A stretch of DNA of 64,000 nt from Hofstenia miamia (Eukaryota > Xenacoelomorpha > Acoela), in the NCBI GenBank assembly GCA_004352715.1, contig SCFE01000112.1:202572-266571 (forward strand), written 5' to 3'. Positions 37,478-46,343 of this stretch are shown here, piece after piece. Numbering within the stretch: the stretch's first letter is position 1; the number at the start of each line of letters is the position of its first letter. Made by a program: the position numbers and the translations under genes. The notes under the pieces were generated by a model, which worked only from the letters and a program-made list of their open reading frames with translations, was not told the origin of the DNA and did no database searches.

Positions 37478-38283
37478 CCAACCGGTTTCGATTTATAAAT
37501 CATCGTCAGTGTACAAATACGTGGGGATATAATTTACAATTACTACATTAAATGATGTTGAAATATGCATACACTTAAAATATGTTCAGTAAATTCATCG
37601 TACTTTCTTTAATATTTAATAGCATGTTCTTGGTTGCATTTTTTATGAATAGGGCTTCAGCTAATTTGGTGTTCTTTGTTTTTAGTAATATTTCAAAATT
37701 TGCTTTGTTTACTTGGTTTCATGCAAATGTATTTCACTTTTTAAATGCCCTCTAAGATGTTCTTTGATCCTAGTTTCAAAATGTCGCTTGGTTTCTCAGA
37801 TGTAAAAAAGGGTTACATTTTTCACATTAATATTTATACACAATGAAAGAAACCAACATTTTGTTTATAGGATCTCTGTTTCTAAAAAATTCTGATGTCT
37901 TCTTTGATGTTAGTATTGGTACGATCTTTGTTACTTTAAGTTTCTTGTTTATGTTCCTTATTCTTAATTTAGAAATTCCTTTTTTTCTTCAATGTTATGG
38001 TAGTTTCCAGTAAATTGGTGTTTGATCATCTGTTGTTACTTGGTTACGTACCATATTGCTTTAAGTTAATGCTTTATCAACGAATTTCTTTATTAGTTTG
38101 TGTGGATAGCCATTCATAAAAAATGCAACCAAGAAAATGCTATTAAATAGTCAACAAAGTACGATCAATTTACTGAAGATATTTTAAGTGTATGCATATT
38201 TTAACATCATTTAATGTAGTAATTGTAAATTAAATCCCACGCATTTGTACACTGACGATGATTTATAAATCGAAACCGATTGG
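37478..38283 (-). mobile_element. Penelope-like element with inverted terminal arms and a GIY-YIG domain
   Basis: The arms 37478-37650 and 38112-38283 are inverted copies of each other. Both have CCAAYCGGTTTCGATTTA at the outer edge and continue to TGCATTTTTTATGAAT at the inner edge. The 461 bases between encode, on the minus strand, the Penelope connector (GYPHKLIKKF) and a decayed GIY-YIG domain. The visible pieces are IYWKLP, ILTSKKTSEFFRNRDPINKM and FIVYKY.CEKC. After that come the protein tail and 3' UTR in the left arm. The structure is a 5'-truncated copy with an inverted duplicate of its own 3' end at the front, as often seen in Penelope elements. Stops and frameshifts inactivate it. 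It lies between (TA)n tracts. Confidence 0.85.
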
Positions 38284-38307
38284 AAATATTAAATTGATCA
38301 CTTTAGT

Positions 38308-38645
38308 TTATATATATATATATNNNNNNNNNNNNNNNNNNNNNNNNNNNNNNNNNNNNNNNNNNNNNNNNNNNNNNNNNNNNNNNNNNNNNNNNNNNNN
38401 NNNNNNNNNNNNNNNNNNNNNNNNNNNNNNNNNNNNNNNNNNNNNNNNNNNNNNNNNNNNNNNNNNNNNNNNNNNNNNNNNNNNNNNNNNNNNNNNNNNN
38501 NNNNNNNNNNNNNNNNNNNNNNNNNNNNNNNNNNNNNNNNNNNNNNNNNNNNNNNNNNNNNNNNNNNNNNNNNNNNNNNNNNNNNNNNNNNNNNNNNNNN
38601 NNNNNNNNNNNNNNNNNNNNNNNNNNNNNNNNNNNNNNNNNNNNN

Positions 38646-38679
<34 letters not shown>

Positions 38680-38680
38680 C
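38308..38680. repeat. (TA)n microsatellite spanning a 322-base N gap
   Basis: TA tracts flank Ns at 38324-38645, on the right side of the Penelope-like relic. Confidence 0.9.
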
Positions 38681-38735
38681 AGAAGAACACTGAAAAATTC
38701 AGATGTATATAAAAATTAGCATAAATTAATATTAA

Positions 38736-38880
38736 TATATCATTGTTATTATTATTATTGTTGTTGTTGTTATTACTTCACAAAAATAGAGAAGTTTGAA
38801 CACTTGTATTGTCGTTGGGAACCTAACTCGCGAGTTCGAGTCGAATTGCCATTATATTTAAGCTATATATAGCCGTGTGC
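38736..38880 (+). repeat. SINE-like relic with (TTA)n/(TTG)n tract
   Basis: A (TTA)n(TTG)n tract at 38738-38773 is followed by TTGGGAACCTAACTCGCGAG and TTCGAGTCG (B-box-like), then TTATATTTAAGC. The second part matches the minus strand at 33560-33630. Confidence 0.45.
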
Positions 38881-39099
38881 TACATTATGTAAATATAAGA
38901 TAGAAATACAATATGTTAAACTAAATGGGAGAAACTAAGCCTGCTGGCGAACCATTTGAAATAAATAGTGAATAATTAATGGATTCTTCGACTTTGCAAA
39001 CAAAAATTGAAGAAAAATCTAGATGTCATTCAACCTAAAATCGAGTTGACTTCGAATATTCCAAATTTTAAGTTGAGTGTTTCGACCTCGAGTCGATTT

Positions 39100-39144
<45 letters not shown>

Positions 39145-39567
39145 TTATATATATATGCAACAAAGTTATTTTTAACATATTGACTTCCATTCGATACCAT
39201 AATATCAGCTATTAGAAATCGAGTGAAAAATCCGAAAATTTTCTAGACTTAAAAGCGCTTCTAATATGTCTTATGATGATTCAAATAGCACAAATCATCT
39301 GCAAACGAAATTTGTTGCTTAGTAGAAATATGTAGGATTGCAATTGAATTTGACATAGCATTTAAGACAATTGAGAATTAATTACACATTTCTATTGTAC
39401 TAGAAAACTTTTTAAATGCGAATCCAAAGCATTGAAGTTTCTACTTGCATAGCGATTTATGTTGTTTTAAGCTAAAGTAGAATTGAATTCGTCGTTAAAT
39501 ATATTGGCAATGAATTCAAGTGTTTAAGTAAATTGTGTGTTACTACAACATGTAATCAACTAAAGCA
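38881..39567. other. Upstream region of the IQ-motif gene, with (TA)n
   Basis: It contains TCGAG-type motifs at 39040-39096 and a (TA)n tract at 39102-39155. A promoter of the gene starting at 39568 should lie in or beyond this stretch, but I see no specific element. Confidence 0.5.
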
Positions 39568-42033
39568 ATGGATTATAGTAAGAGTGGTATAGAAGATGCT
39601 AGTGCTACAAAAATTCAAGCCTCTTTCAGAGGTATGCGAGATCGAAGAAAAGTGAAAGAAATGAAGGAGCAAAGAAAACAAAAATCTCACATTTATGATG
39701 CGACTTTTGATACTTTGAATGAAAAAGCGGTCATCATTCAGAAGCACTATAGAGGGATGAAGGTACGAAACGATTATAAAGAGAAAAATCAAAAGAAAGG
39801 AAAACATATTGGTGTAAAGTTTTCAAATGATCCTCCCGAGAAATTTCACTATGATACAAGTGATTCCAATCTTAATGCAAAGGCCACGAAGATTCAGGCT
39901 TCTTATCGTGGAATGCAAGGACGCAGAAGGGCTAAGCAATTAGAGATGGATCGCCGGAATATGAATTCTGAAATTATGCAGTATGCTGTCAATGATCCAG
40001 AGTTGAATGCAAAGGCGACTAAGATCCAAGCTTCATATCGTGGAATGCAAGGACGTAGAAGAGCTAAGCAATTAGAGATGGATCGCCGGAATATGAAATC
40101 TGAAAATAAACAATATGATGCCAATGATCCTGAGTTGAATGCAAAGGCGACTAAGATCCAAGCTTCATATCGTGGAATGCAAGGACGTAGAAGAGCTAAG
40201 CAATTAGAGATGGATCGCCGGAATATGAAATCTGAAAATAAACAATATGATGCCAATGATCCTGAGTTGAATGCAAAGGCGACTAAGATCCAAGCTTCAT
40301 ATCGTGGAATGCAAGGACGTAGAAGAGCTAAACAATTAGAGATGGATCGCATGAATATGAGATCTGAAAATAAACAGTATGATGCAAATGATACTGAGTT
40401 GAATGCAAAGGCCACGAAAATCCAAGCTTCATATCGTGGAATGCAAGGACGTAGAAGAGCTAAGCAATTAGAGATGGATCGCATGAATGTGAAATCTGAA
40501 AATAACCAGTACGATGTCAATGATCCTGAGTTAAATGCAAAGGCCACGAAAATTCAAGCTTCGTATCGTGGGATGAAGGATAGGCAAAAGGTAAAAGCAA
40601 TTAGAGAAGATAAAATATTAGGCAAAGAACAAAGCGAAATTGATGGTGCAGACAGGAACTTAGACGCCATTTCCATGGAGCTTTCTTATCATGAAAATGA
40701 TGAGAAATTTGACACAATCAAAAGTGATTTAGAAATGAATGAAAATGACGCTTTGGATAAATCTGTTACAAAATTTGTTGATCACAACATAAAAGAAGAT
40801 GAAGTTGATGATATCGATCAAGGAAAGGAAATTGATCAACATCATCCTCTAAATGCCAATCATTTAGGTACTAAGTCATCCAAGAATATACAATTGAGTG
40901 GAGGAAAAAATAAAGATATCCAAATGAGTGTTGAAGAATCTGTTCTAGACCAAAGACCACCAAAAAAAGAGAAAAATTTTCCGAAAAAGAATTTTAGAAA
41001 AGGTTATGTATCAGACACTAATAAATCTGAAATTTCAGAATTATCAGATTCCGCCATGCCTTTTGAAAAGGATGAAAATACTGTTGAAGATCTTGATATT
41101 AAGGATTCATTGAACTATAATTTTATTGAGAAAATTTCAAACAAATCTTCTTCTGAATCTGATTTATCATCTGAAGAATTAAACCTCAGAACAGAAAGTC
41201 AATTTCAGAGAGATAAACTCAAAGAAAAAATCCACTTATTTGACAGTAAATTAAAGGATCAAAATATTCATAATCCACAAACGGCAGCTGAACTTCGCAG
41301 TAAATTATTAAAATCATCTACGCACAAGCCTTTGATTCCATTGATGTCAGCAAGTAATTCAAAAAAGAAAAAAAGCAAGAAGTTTGATTCCAAGCCCACA
41401 CTATCCCAACAGAAAAGCAAAATGTCTAGATATAAGAACTTTGATGATGACTATATACCTCCCTTAATACCCACTTTCGCAAAAAGAATAGCGTTTCTTC
41501 CTTATGGAAAATCAATTTCACACTATGGGACAGTTGAGATATCATCATTACCAAAGCTACCGCCTATTAGCTTAAACGAAAGCAGATTTAGCGATGAAAA
41601 TCTCTCACTATCAATCCACAACAGTTCTCCTTCCCCTCGTCAAGTGAACTTCATTGAAAAGAATAGAAGAAAAGCAATGGGAGCATATTCACCACCACCA
41701 AGCTATCGAGAGCTATATAATAGGAAAATGGGGTACAATGAAGATGAACACGAACAAGATGATAGTAGTTTAGAAATTAATAGTTTTTCAACTCATCATA
41801 GATATCAGACAAAACAGCGAAAGTCAGCCAAAAAAATGGAAAAAAGGAATCAGAGTTCTAAAAAAACTAAAGAAAAAGAAGGATTTTCTCCTGAAAGTAA
41901 GAATTTGGAGCTTGTTGGTAATCATTATGGGAAAAAAGTTGGACATTTTCTCCCCAAACCCTCTCCTTATCCCTACCTAACAGCACCCGTTGCTAAAAAA
42001 ATAACCAATCCAAGATACGTAAAGAAATCGTGA
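39568..42033 (+). CDS. Multi-IQ-motif protein, 821 residues
   Basis: An uninterrupted frame opens at ATG 39568 (MDYSKSGIEDASATKIQASF). The N-terminal 350 residues hold eight IQ motifs of the type ATKIQASYRGMQGRRRAK (IQ core IQxxxRGxxxR). IQ1 is near residue 14, IQ2 near 54, IQ3-IQ8 start at residues 102, 146, 190, 234, 278 and 322. IQ motifs bind calmodulin or myosin light chains, mostly without calcium. Residues about 350-560 are acidic and low-complexity. The last 250 are rich in Lys, Ser and Pro and end in a basic tail. No motor, kinase or membrane segment is visible. A cytoskeletal or ciliary scaffold is possible but only inferred. It has no introns and is the best-preserved coding region in the window. 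I do not recognise an ortholog. Confidence 0.92.
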   Translation: MDYSKSGIEDASATKIQASFRGMRDRRKVKEMKEQRKQKSHIYDATFDTLNEKAVIIQKHYRGMKVRNDYKEKNQKKGKHIGVKFSNDPPEKFHYDTSDSNLNAKATKIQASYRGMQGRRRAKQLEMDRRNMNSEIMQYAVNDPELNAKATKIQASYRGMQGRRRAKQLEMDRRNMKSENKQYDANDPELNAKATKIQASYRGMQGRRRAKQLEMDRRNMKSENKQYDANDPELNAKATKIQASYRGMQGRRRAKQLEMDRMNMRSENKQYDANDTELNAKATKIQASYRGMQGRRRAKQLEMDRMNVKSENNQYDVNDPELNAKATKIQASYRGMKDRQKVKAIREDKILGKEQSEIDGADRNLDAISMELSYHENDEKFDTIKSDLEMNENDALDKSVTKFVDHNIKEDEVDDIDQGKEIDQHHPLNANHLGTKSSKNIQLSGGKNKDIQMSVEESVLDQRPPKKEKNFPKKNFRKGYVSDTNKSEISELSDSAMPFEKDENTVEDLDIKDSLNYNFIEKISNKSSSESDLSSEELNLRTESQFQRDKLKEKIHLFDSKLKDQNIHNPQTAAELRSKLLKSSTHKPLIPLMSASNSKKKKSKKFDSKPTLSQQKSKMSRYKNFDDDYIPPLIPTFAKRIAFLPYGKSISHYGTVEISSLPKLPPISLNESRFSDENLSLSIHNSSPSPRQVNFIEKNRRKAMGAYSPPPSYRELYNRKMGYNEDEHEQDDSSLEINSFSTHHRYQTKQRKSAKKMEKRNQSSKKTKEKEGFSPESKNLELVGNHYGKKVGHFLPKPSPYPYLTAPVAKKITNPRYVKKS
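39871..40590 (+). repeat. 132-base tandem repeat encoding the IQ array
   Basis: Units start at 39871, 40003, 40135, 40267, 40399 and 40531. The last is partial. Units 40003-40134 and 40135-40266 are identical base for base as read, and the others differ at a handful of positions. The period is 44 codons, so gain or loss of units keeps the frame. Confidence 0.93.
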
Positions 42034-43831
42034 AATAGAACTTTTGTAATCAATGAAATTTATTTATAAATCTAGATTTAGTACATTTTTTTTTAACTAT
42101 TTGCAATAATTTTTAATATTTATTCAACCTAATGTATTAAATTTAGTATTTTCTGTAAATTTGGTGATGTAACTAGACTATAAAAGAAAGGAAAGCAAAG
42201 CAATAATACAAGGCTGCATATGGAAATGGAAATTTCCATTCCATTCTCATTTCCAAATTATGGAAATGGAAATCATTTTGTGGAATGGAGATGCACTAGA
42301 CATAAGTGGAAATTCAAAAAACACATATTCTCAACACCATAGAAAATCTTAAACGCACCCTAAATCTGGTTTTAAGAACAATAAATAATGAAATAGAGTT
42401 TTTATCACTTTCTCCGAAGTAGAAAGAGACTTATCCAAAATTTCAGGCTATTCAGTCTTAAAAAGGTCTTTCATTTGTGTAATCTCTGCATGAACAAGAG
42501 AATTCAAAAGAACGCCTGGCGAATACAACATCAAAATATCATTAATGTAAACCACATCGACCAAATATTTGCTTCAACATCATGTTACAGCTAAAGCAGT
42601 TCAGCGGCAAAGCAATTTTCTTAGTCGTAGCCAGCTAGCAGACCAGTGGTTTTAACAGCCATGGCCACATAACACTCTGTCTCTTATACACACTTTGTTG
42701 CACATTTGTTACAATTCATTTTATAGTTCAGCTTAGTCAACCAGTAGTAGGATTATGGAAGACAACTCTATCCTAAAAGTTTATGAGGCTGGACTGGTAC
42801 ACGACTAGGGCAAAACCCAATTTAACCAAGTGGAACTAGGACCAGTAAAATACTTCTGCAGAACCATAACCATTAGTTATAAGAGTTATGGAAAAACCTG
42901 GAAATCTATGGAAAATTACAGAAATTCTTTTAAAATTGTTGTGGAAGTGGAATGGAAGACAATTTCATTTCCACTTGCAAGACTGGCAAAAACAAAGAGT
43001 GTCTTTAGTTATAAACCCGTTTCTACAAAAATTACCACAAATTAAATACGAAATATTTTTGGATCATAAAATCTGTTTTACATGCACTTCTTAAGTATTA
43101 TCATTGCAAAGGTTTTTAGAGCATTTTTCGGATTGCCAACAGAAGTTAGTACAAAGACCACGCACGCCGAAGGCATGAACACGCAAAAAGACTTACTTAA
43201 AAACACAAACACCGGTTTTGTGGCCGATTTGTATGTTGCAGCAACTAATATAATCCAATCACAGGAATAATTTATTCATCATTCTAAAAACACTTGAGAT
43301 TTGTTCCAAAAACTACTTATCAATCATTTCCAGTCTTCAAAAAACCTTGTACACTTTATTATAGCTATTTGTATCTAAAAAATGTCCCAATGACCACTAC
43401 AAGTGCTCACAAAGCATAATTGAAGCAAAAATCTACGGTAAGTAATGGATCTGAAAGAAAATACACTGACCACGAATTGGAGATGTTTTCCAATTTTTTT
43501 GGATAAATTAAGAATTTATAGCGTAGACCTGTTTTTCCTTCTAAATTTACGAAATTAAAAATAATAATTTACAATCTCAAAACAAAAAACAATTTTCGTT
43601 ATACATGTAGTGTAGTTGGACAAAATTTATTGTAGACATCAGTGTCTACGCATGTTTGTCTGATGACGAATAATTTGGCTATATTCAAATTTAGTAATAT
43701 ACAACGACGACTTGAGGTAATAACTCCGAGTGGGTTCTTTGCAAAGATGTCAATATAATGTGAAAATGCATTTTTATTTTTGATTTTCAAAAACCGATGT
43801 ACTTCATTTTCTTGAAGATTATGTATATATA
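42034..43831. other. 3' flank of the IQ gene and intergenic stretch
   Basis: 42217-42300 and 42880-42985 are enriched in GGAAATGGAAAT/ATTTCCATT motifs in opposite orientations. They may be the ends of a motif-iterating element about 0.77 kb long, but I see no duplication. No credible coding frame. Confidence 0.45.
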
Positions 43832-44070
43832 CAGTCTTAACCAATTTATTAGTCACCCTCATAAAATACAGATTCATCTGATGTTTCAGGCAATTCTTAA
43901 CTTTTCTACTTATTTTGCTATATAATGGGTATTTTATAACTTTTTAATACAATTGCTATTTGACTTGTTTTTGAATAATTAAAGACTACTTTGATTTTAG
44001 AGATGGAAACTTTGAATAATAGAAAAAAAATATTAAATTATGGGGGTGACTAATAATGTGGGACCGTCTG
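43832..44070. mobile_element. Mariner-type MITE flanked by TA
   Basis: The left end CAGTCTTAACCAATTTATTA continuing GTCACCC pairs with the right end, whose reverse complement is CAGACGGTCCCACATTATTA continuing GTCACCC. Both ends are bounded by TA. At 239 bases it is non-coding. It lies nine bases from the next mariner element. Confidence 0.75.
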
Positions 44071-44079
44071 TATATATAC

Positions 44080-45155
44080 CAGGGTGTGTCAAAAGTAGCT
44101 TGACTTTCCAAATTACAATAACTTTTTATTTATGTGAAACCAAACAATAATCTATGTAAATAAACAAACTCTAATAAGGGGAATTACAGATATATTAAAA
44201 CAAATGTTCAAATAGTCTTCCATTCTGCTCAATAGTAAGTTCACATCTTGGAATCATATTCTAGACAGCTCGATGTAATTCATCAGTGTTAAGTGAATCA
44301 ACTTCTTGTATGATCCTCTTTTTTATATCATCCAGGTTGGAATGTATGTATAACATACCCATGACTTTAGAGTATACCACAGATAAAATTCAAGTGGACT
44401 CAGGTCAGGTGATCTAGGAGGTCATGCATGACCAAAACCTCTGCCGATAAGACGCTCAGCTGGCAACTGAGTACTGATGAAATCCCTGGATTGTTTGAAG
44501 TAGTGTGGGGGCGCACCATCATGCTGAAAATAACAGACTGCAATTTTTCGCTTCTGGCTTAGTTGTGGAAACATATGGTCACGGAGCAAACTGGTGTAAT
44601 TATCCTGATTTACTGTACCCGGAAAGAAAAATGCCTTTAGCACATAATTTGAACTGAATGCCATCTACACAAATAATTTTTCAGGGTGCAAGCCTCTGTT
44701 ATTACTTGCCGAGGGTTCTCATAAGTCCATATGGTACAACTATGATGGTTGACTATTCCATCCATAGAAAAATAGGCCTCATCTGACCAAAGCACATTAT
44801 TGAGAAAATTAGCATTAGCTAAAATCCATTGTGCAAATTCGAGACGATGATGATAGTCTGATTCAGTGATAGTTGGATGCAATGCAATTCTGTATGTCCG
44901 CATACCACATGCTTTAAGAATTCGACAAACACTTTTCTTGGATGGCTACGTACATGCGTATCTTGCAGTTTTCAGCGCACTCATTACCATTGGTTTCCAG
45001 TCTTCTTGAAGAAATGGTCTCCCTGATTTAGCAGCATTGTGCAAGGATTTTGTCTTTTCAAATTTTCTTATCATGTTAGTGACAGCTGTAATAGAAAAAA
45101 TGTCTGTGAATTTTTTTAGTTAGTTTAAAAATCAAGTTACTTTTGACACACCCTG
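44080..45155 (-). mobile_element. Near-complete Tc1/mariner-superfamily element with disabled transposase
   Basis: The ends CAGGGTGTGTCAAAAGTAGC and the reverse complement CAGGGTGTGTCAAAAGTAAC match over about 24 bases. The right side is bounded by TATA. The left CAGGG follows TATATATAC. The minus strand encodes a DDE transposase. It has KFEKTKSLHNAAKSGRP (HTH linker), a TAG near 44951, then MRTYRIALHPTITESDYHHR, the first catalytic block VLWSDEAYFSMDG, the second YFQHDGAPPHYF, and the third PPRSPDLSPLEF. A TGA replaces the conserved Trp just before PPRSP, and there are frame changes near 44660 and 44340. It is therefore inactive, but recent enough to keep both ends. Confidence 0.85.
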
Positions 45156-45897
45156 TATATATATATATATATATATATATNNNNNNNNNNNNNNNNNNNN
45201 NNNNNNNNNNNNNNNNNNNNNNNNNNNNNNNNNNNNNNNNNNNNNNNNNNNNNNNNNNNNNNNNNNNNNNNNNNNNNNNNNNNNNNNNNNNNNNNNNNNN
45301 NNNNNNNNNNNNNNNNNNNNNNNNNNNNNNNNNNNNNNNNNNNNNNNNNNNNNNNNNNNNNNNNNNNNNNNNNNNNNNNNNNNNNNNNNNNNNNNNNNNN
45401 NNNNNNNNNNNNNNNNNNNNNNNNNNNNNNNNNNNNNNNNNNNNNNNNNNNNNNNNNNNNNNNNNNNNNNNNNNNNNNNNNNNNNNNNNNNNNNNNNNNN
45501 NNNNNNNNNNNNNNNNNNNNNNNNNNNNNNNNNNNNNNNNNNNNNNNNNNNNNNNNNNNNNNNNNNNNNNNNNNNNNNNNNNNNNNNNNNNNNNNNNNNN
45601 NNNNNNNNNNNNNNNNNNNNNNNNNNNNNNNNNNNNNNNNNNNNNNNNNNNNNNNNNNNNNNNNNNNNNNNNNNNNNNNNNNNNNNNNNNNNNNNNNNNN
45701 NNNNNNNNNNNNNNNNNNNNNNNNNNNNNNNNNNNNNNNNNNNNNNNNNNNNNNNNNNNNNNNNNNNNNNNNNNNNNNNNNNNNNNNNNNNNNNNNNNNN
45801 NNNNNNNNNNNNNNNNNNNNNNNNNNNNNNNNNNNNNNNNNNNNNNNNNNNNNNNNNNNNNNNNNNNNNNNNNNNNNNNNNNNNNNNNNNNNNNNNN
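45156..45897. repeat. (TA)n followed by a 717-base N gap
   Basis: (TA)n at 45156-45180, then Ns at 45181-45897. The 52 bases after the gap (GCTAATGCCCTCGGTTCCGC...) look like one end of another GC-rich-ended element. Confidence 0.85.
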
Positions 45898-45997
45898 GCT
45901 AATGCCCTCGGTTCCGCCGTCCCTTGAACAACATATAAAACAGAGGCACTGTTTCAATAAAACGTACATTCGACTAATCTATAGAATTCATATACTT

Positions 45998-46213
45998 CAG
46001 GGCCGTGGCTAGGGGAGGGCCAGGGGGGCCCTATTCTGTAACTAAGTTCGAGTGAATATCTTTTAGTTGAAATATACATAATACTAATGCAATTCTATTA
46101 AAAAATTCAATGAAAAATGGTGAAATTATCTCATATGAGTAAAACTATGATTAATTTATTGAGCTTTGCGGGGCCATGGCCCCCCTAAACTTTAAATACA
46201 AGTCACGGGCCTG
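45998..46213. mobile_element. hAT-like MITE, CAGGGCCGTGGCTAG family, copy 1
   Basis: TIRs CAGGGCCGTGGCTAGGGG / ...AGTCACGGGCCTG are flanked by the exact 8-base duplication ATATACTT (45990-45997 and 46214-46221). At 216 bases it is non-coding, with C- and G-rich ends around an AT-rich core. The core is shared with 54540-54799. Confidence 0.88.
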
Positions 46214-46343
46214 ATATACTTTTAGAGATTTTTAGAATATGTCTAATACAGTAAGTTATTAGTAATAGGTAAAACAGGAGCGTTTTAAAATTAACCATTA
46301 CGAAAATATAATATAAAATAAAATGAAAAAAATTGAACAGAGA

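Noticed and set aside
39903-40547. 214-codon minus-strand open frame
   Set aside because: It is the antisense of the IQ repeat array. Its repetitive content simply mirrors the plus-strand gene.
39871-40590. Regularly spaced direct repeats resembling a CRISPR array
   Set aside because: Units are contiguous, in frame and protein-coding, with no spacers, in an animal genome.
42217-42985. GGAAAT-iterated segment as a defined hAT-like element
   Set aside because: Motifs are mirrored at both ends, but I could not find convincing TIR ends or a target duplication, so it is only noted in the intergenic entry.
43599-43877. 92-codon minus-strand frame as a gene
   Set aside because: It runs into the terminal repeat of the MITE at 43832 and matches no family.
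45076-46012. Long open frames through N runs
   Set aside because: They consist almost entirely of unknown residues plus TA-repeat translation (YIYIYI). The same applies at 5012-5290, 8597-9094, 33282-33560, 38258-38719 and 59979-60649.
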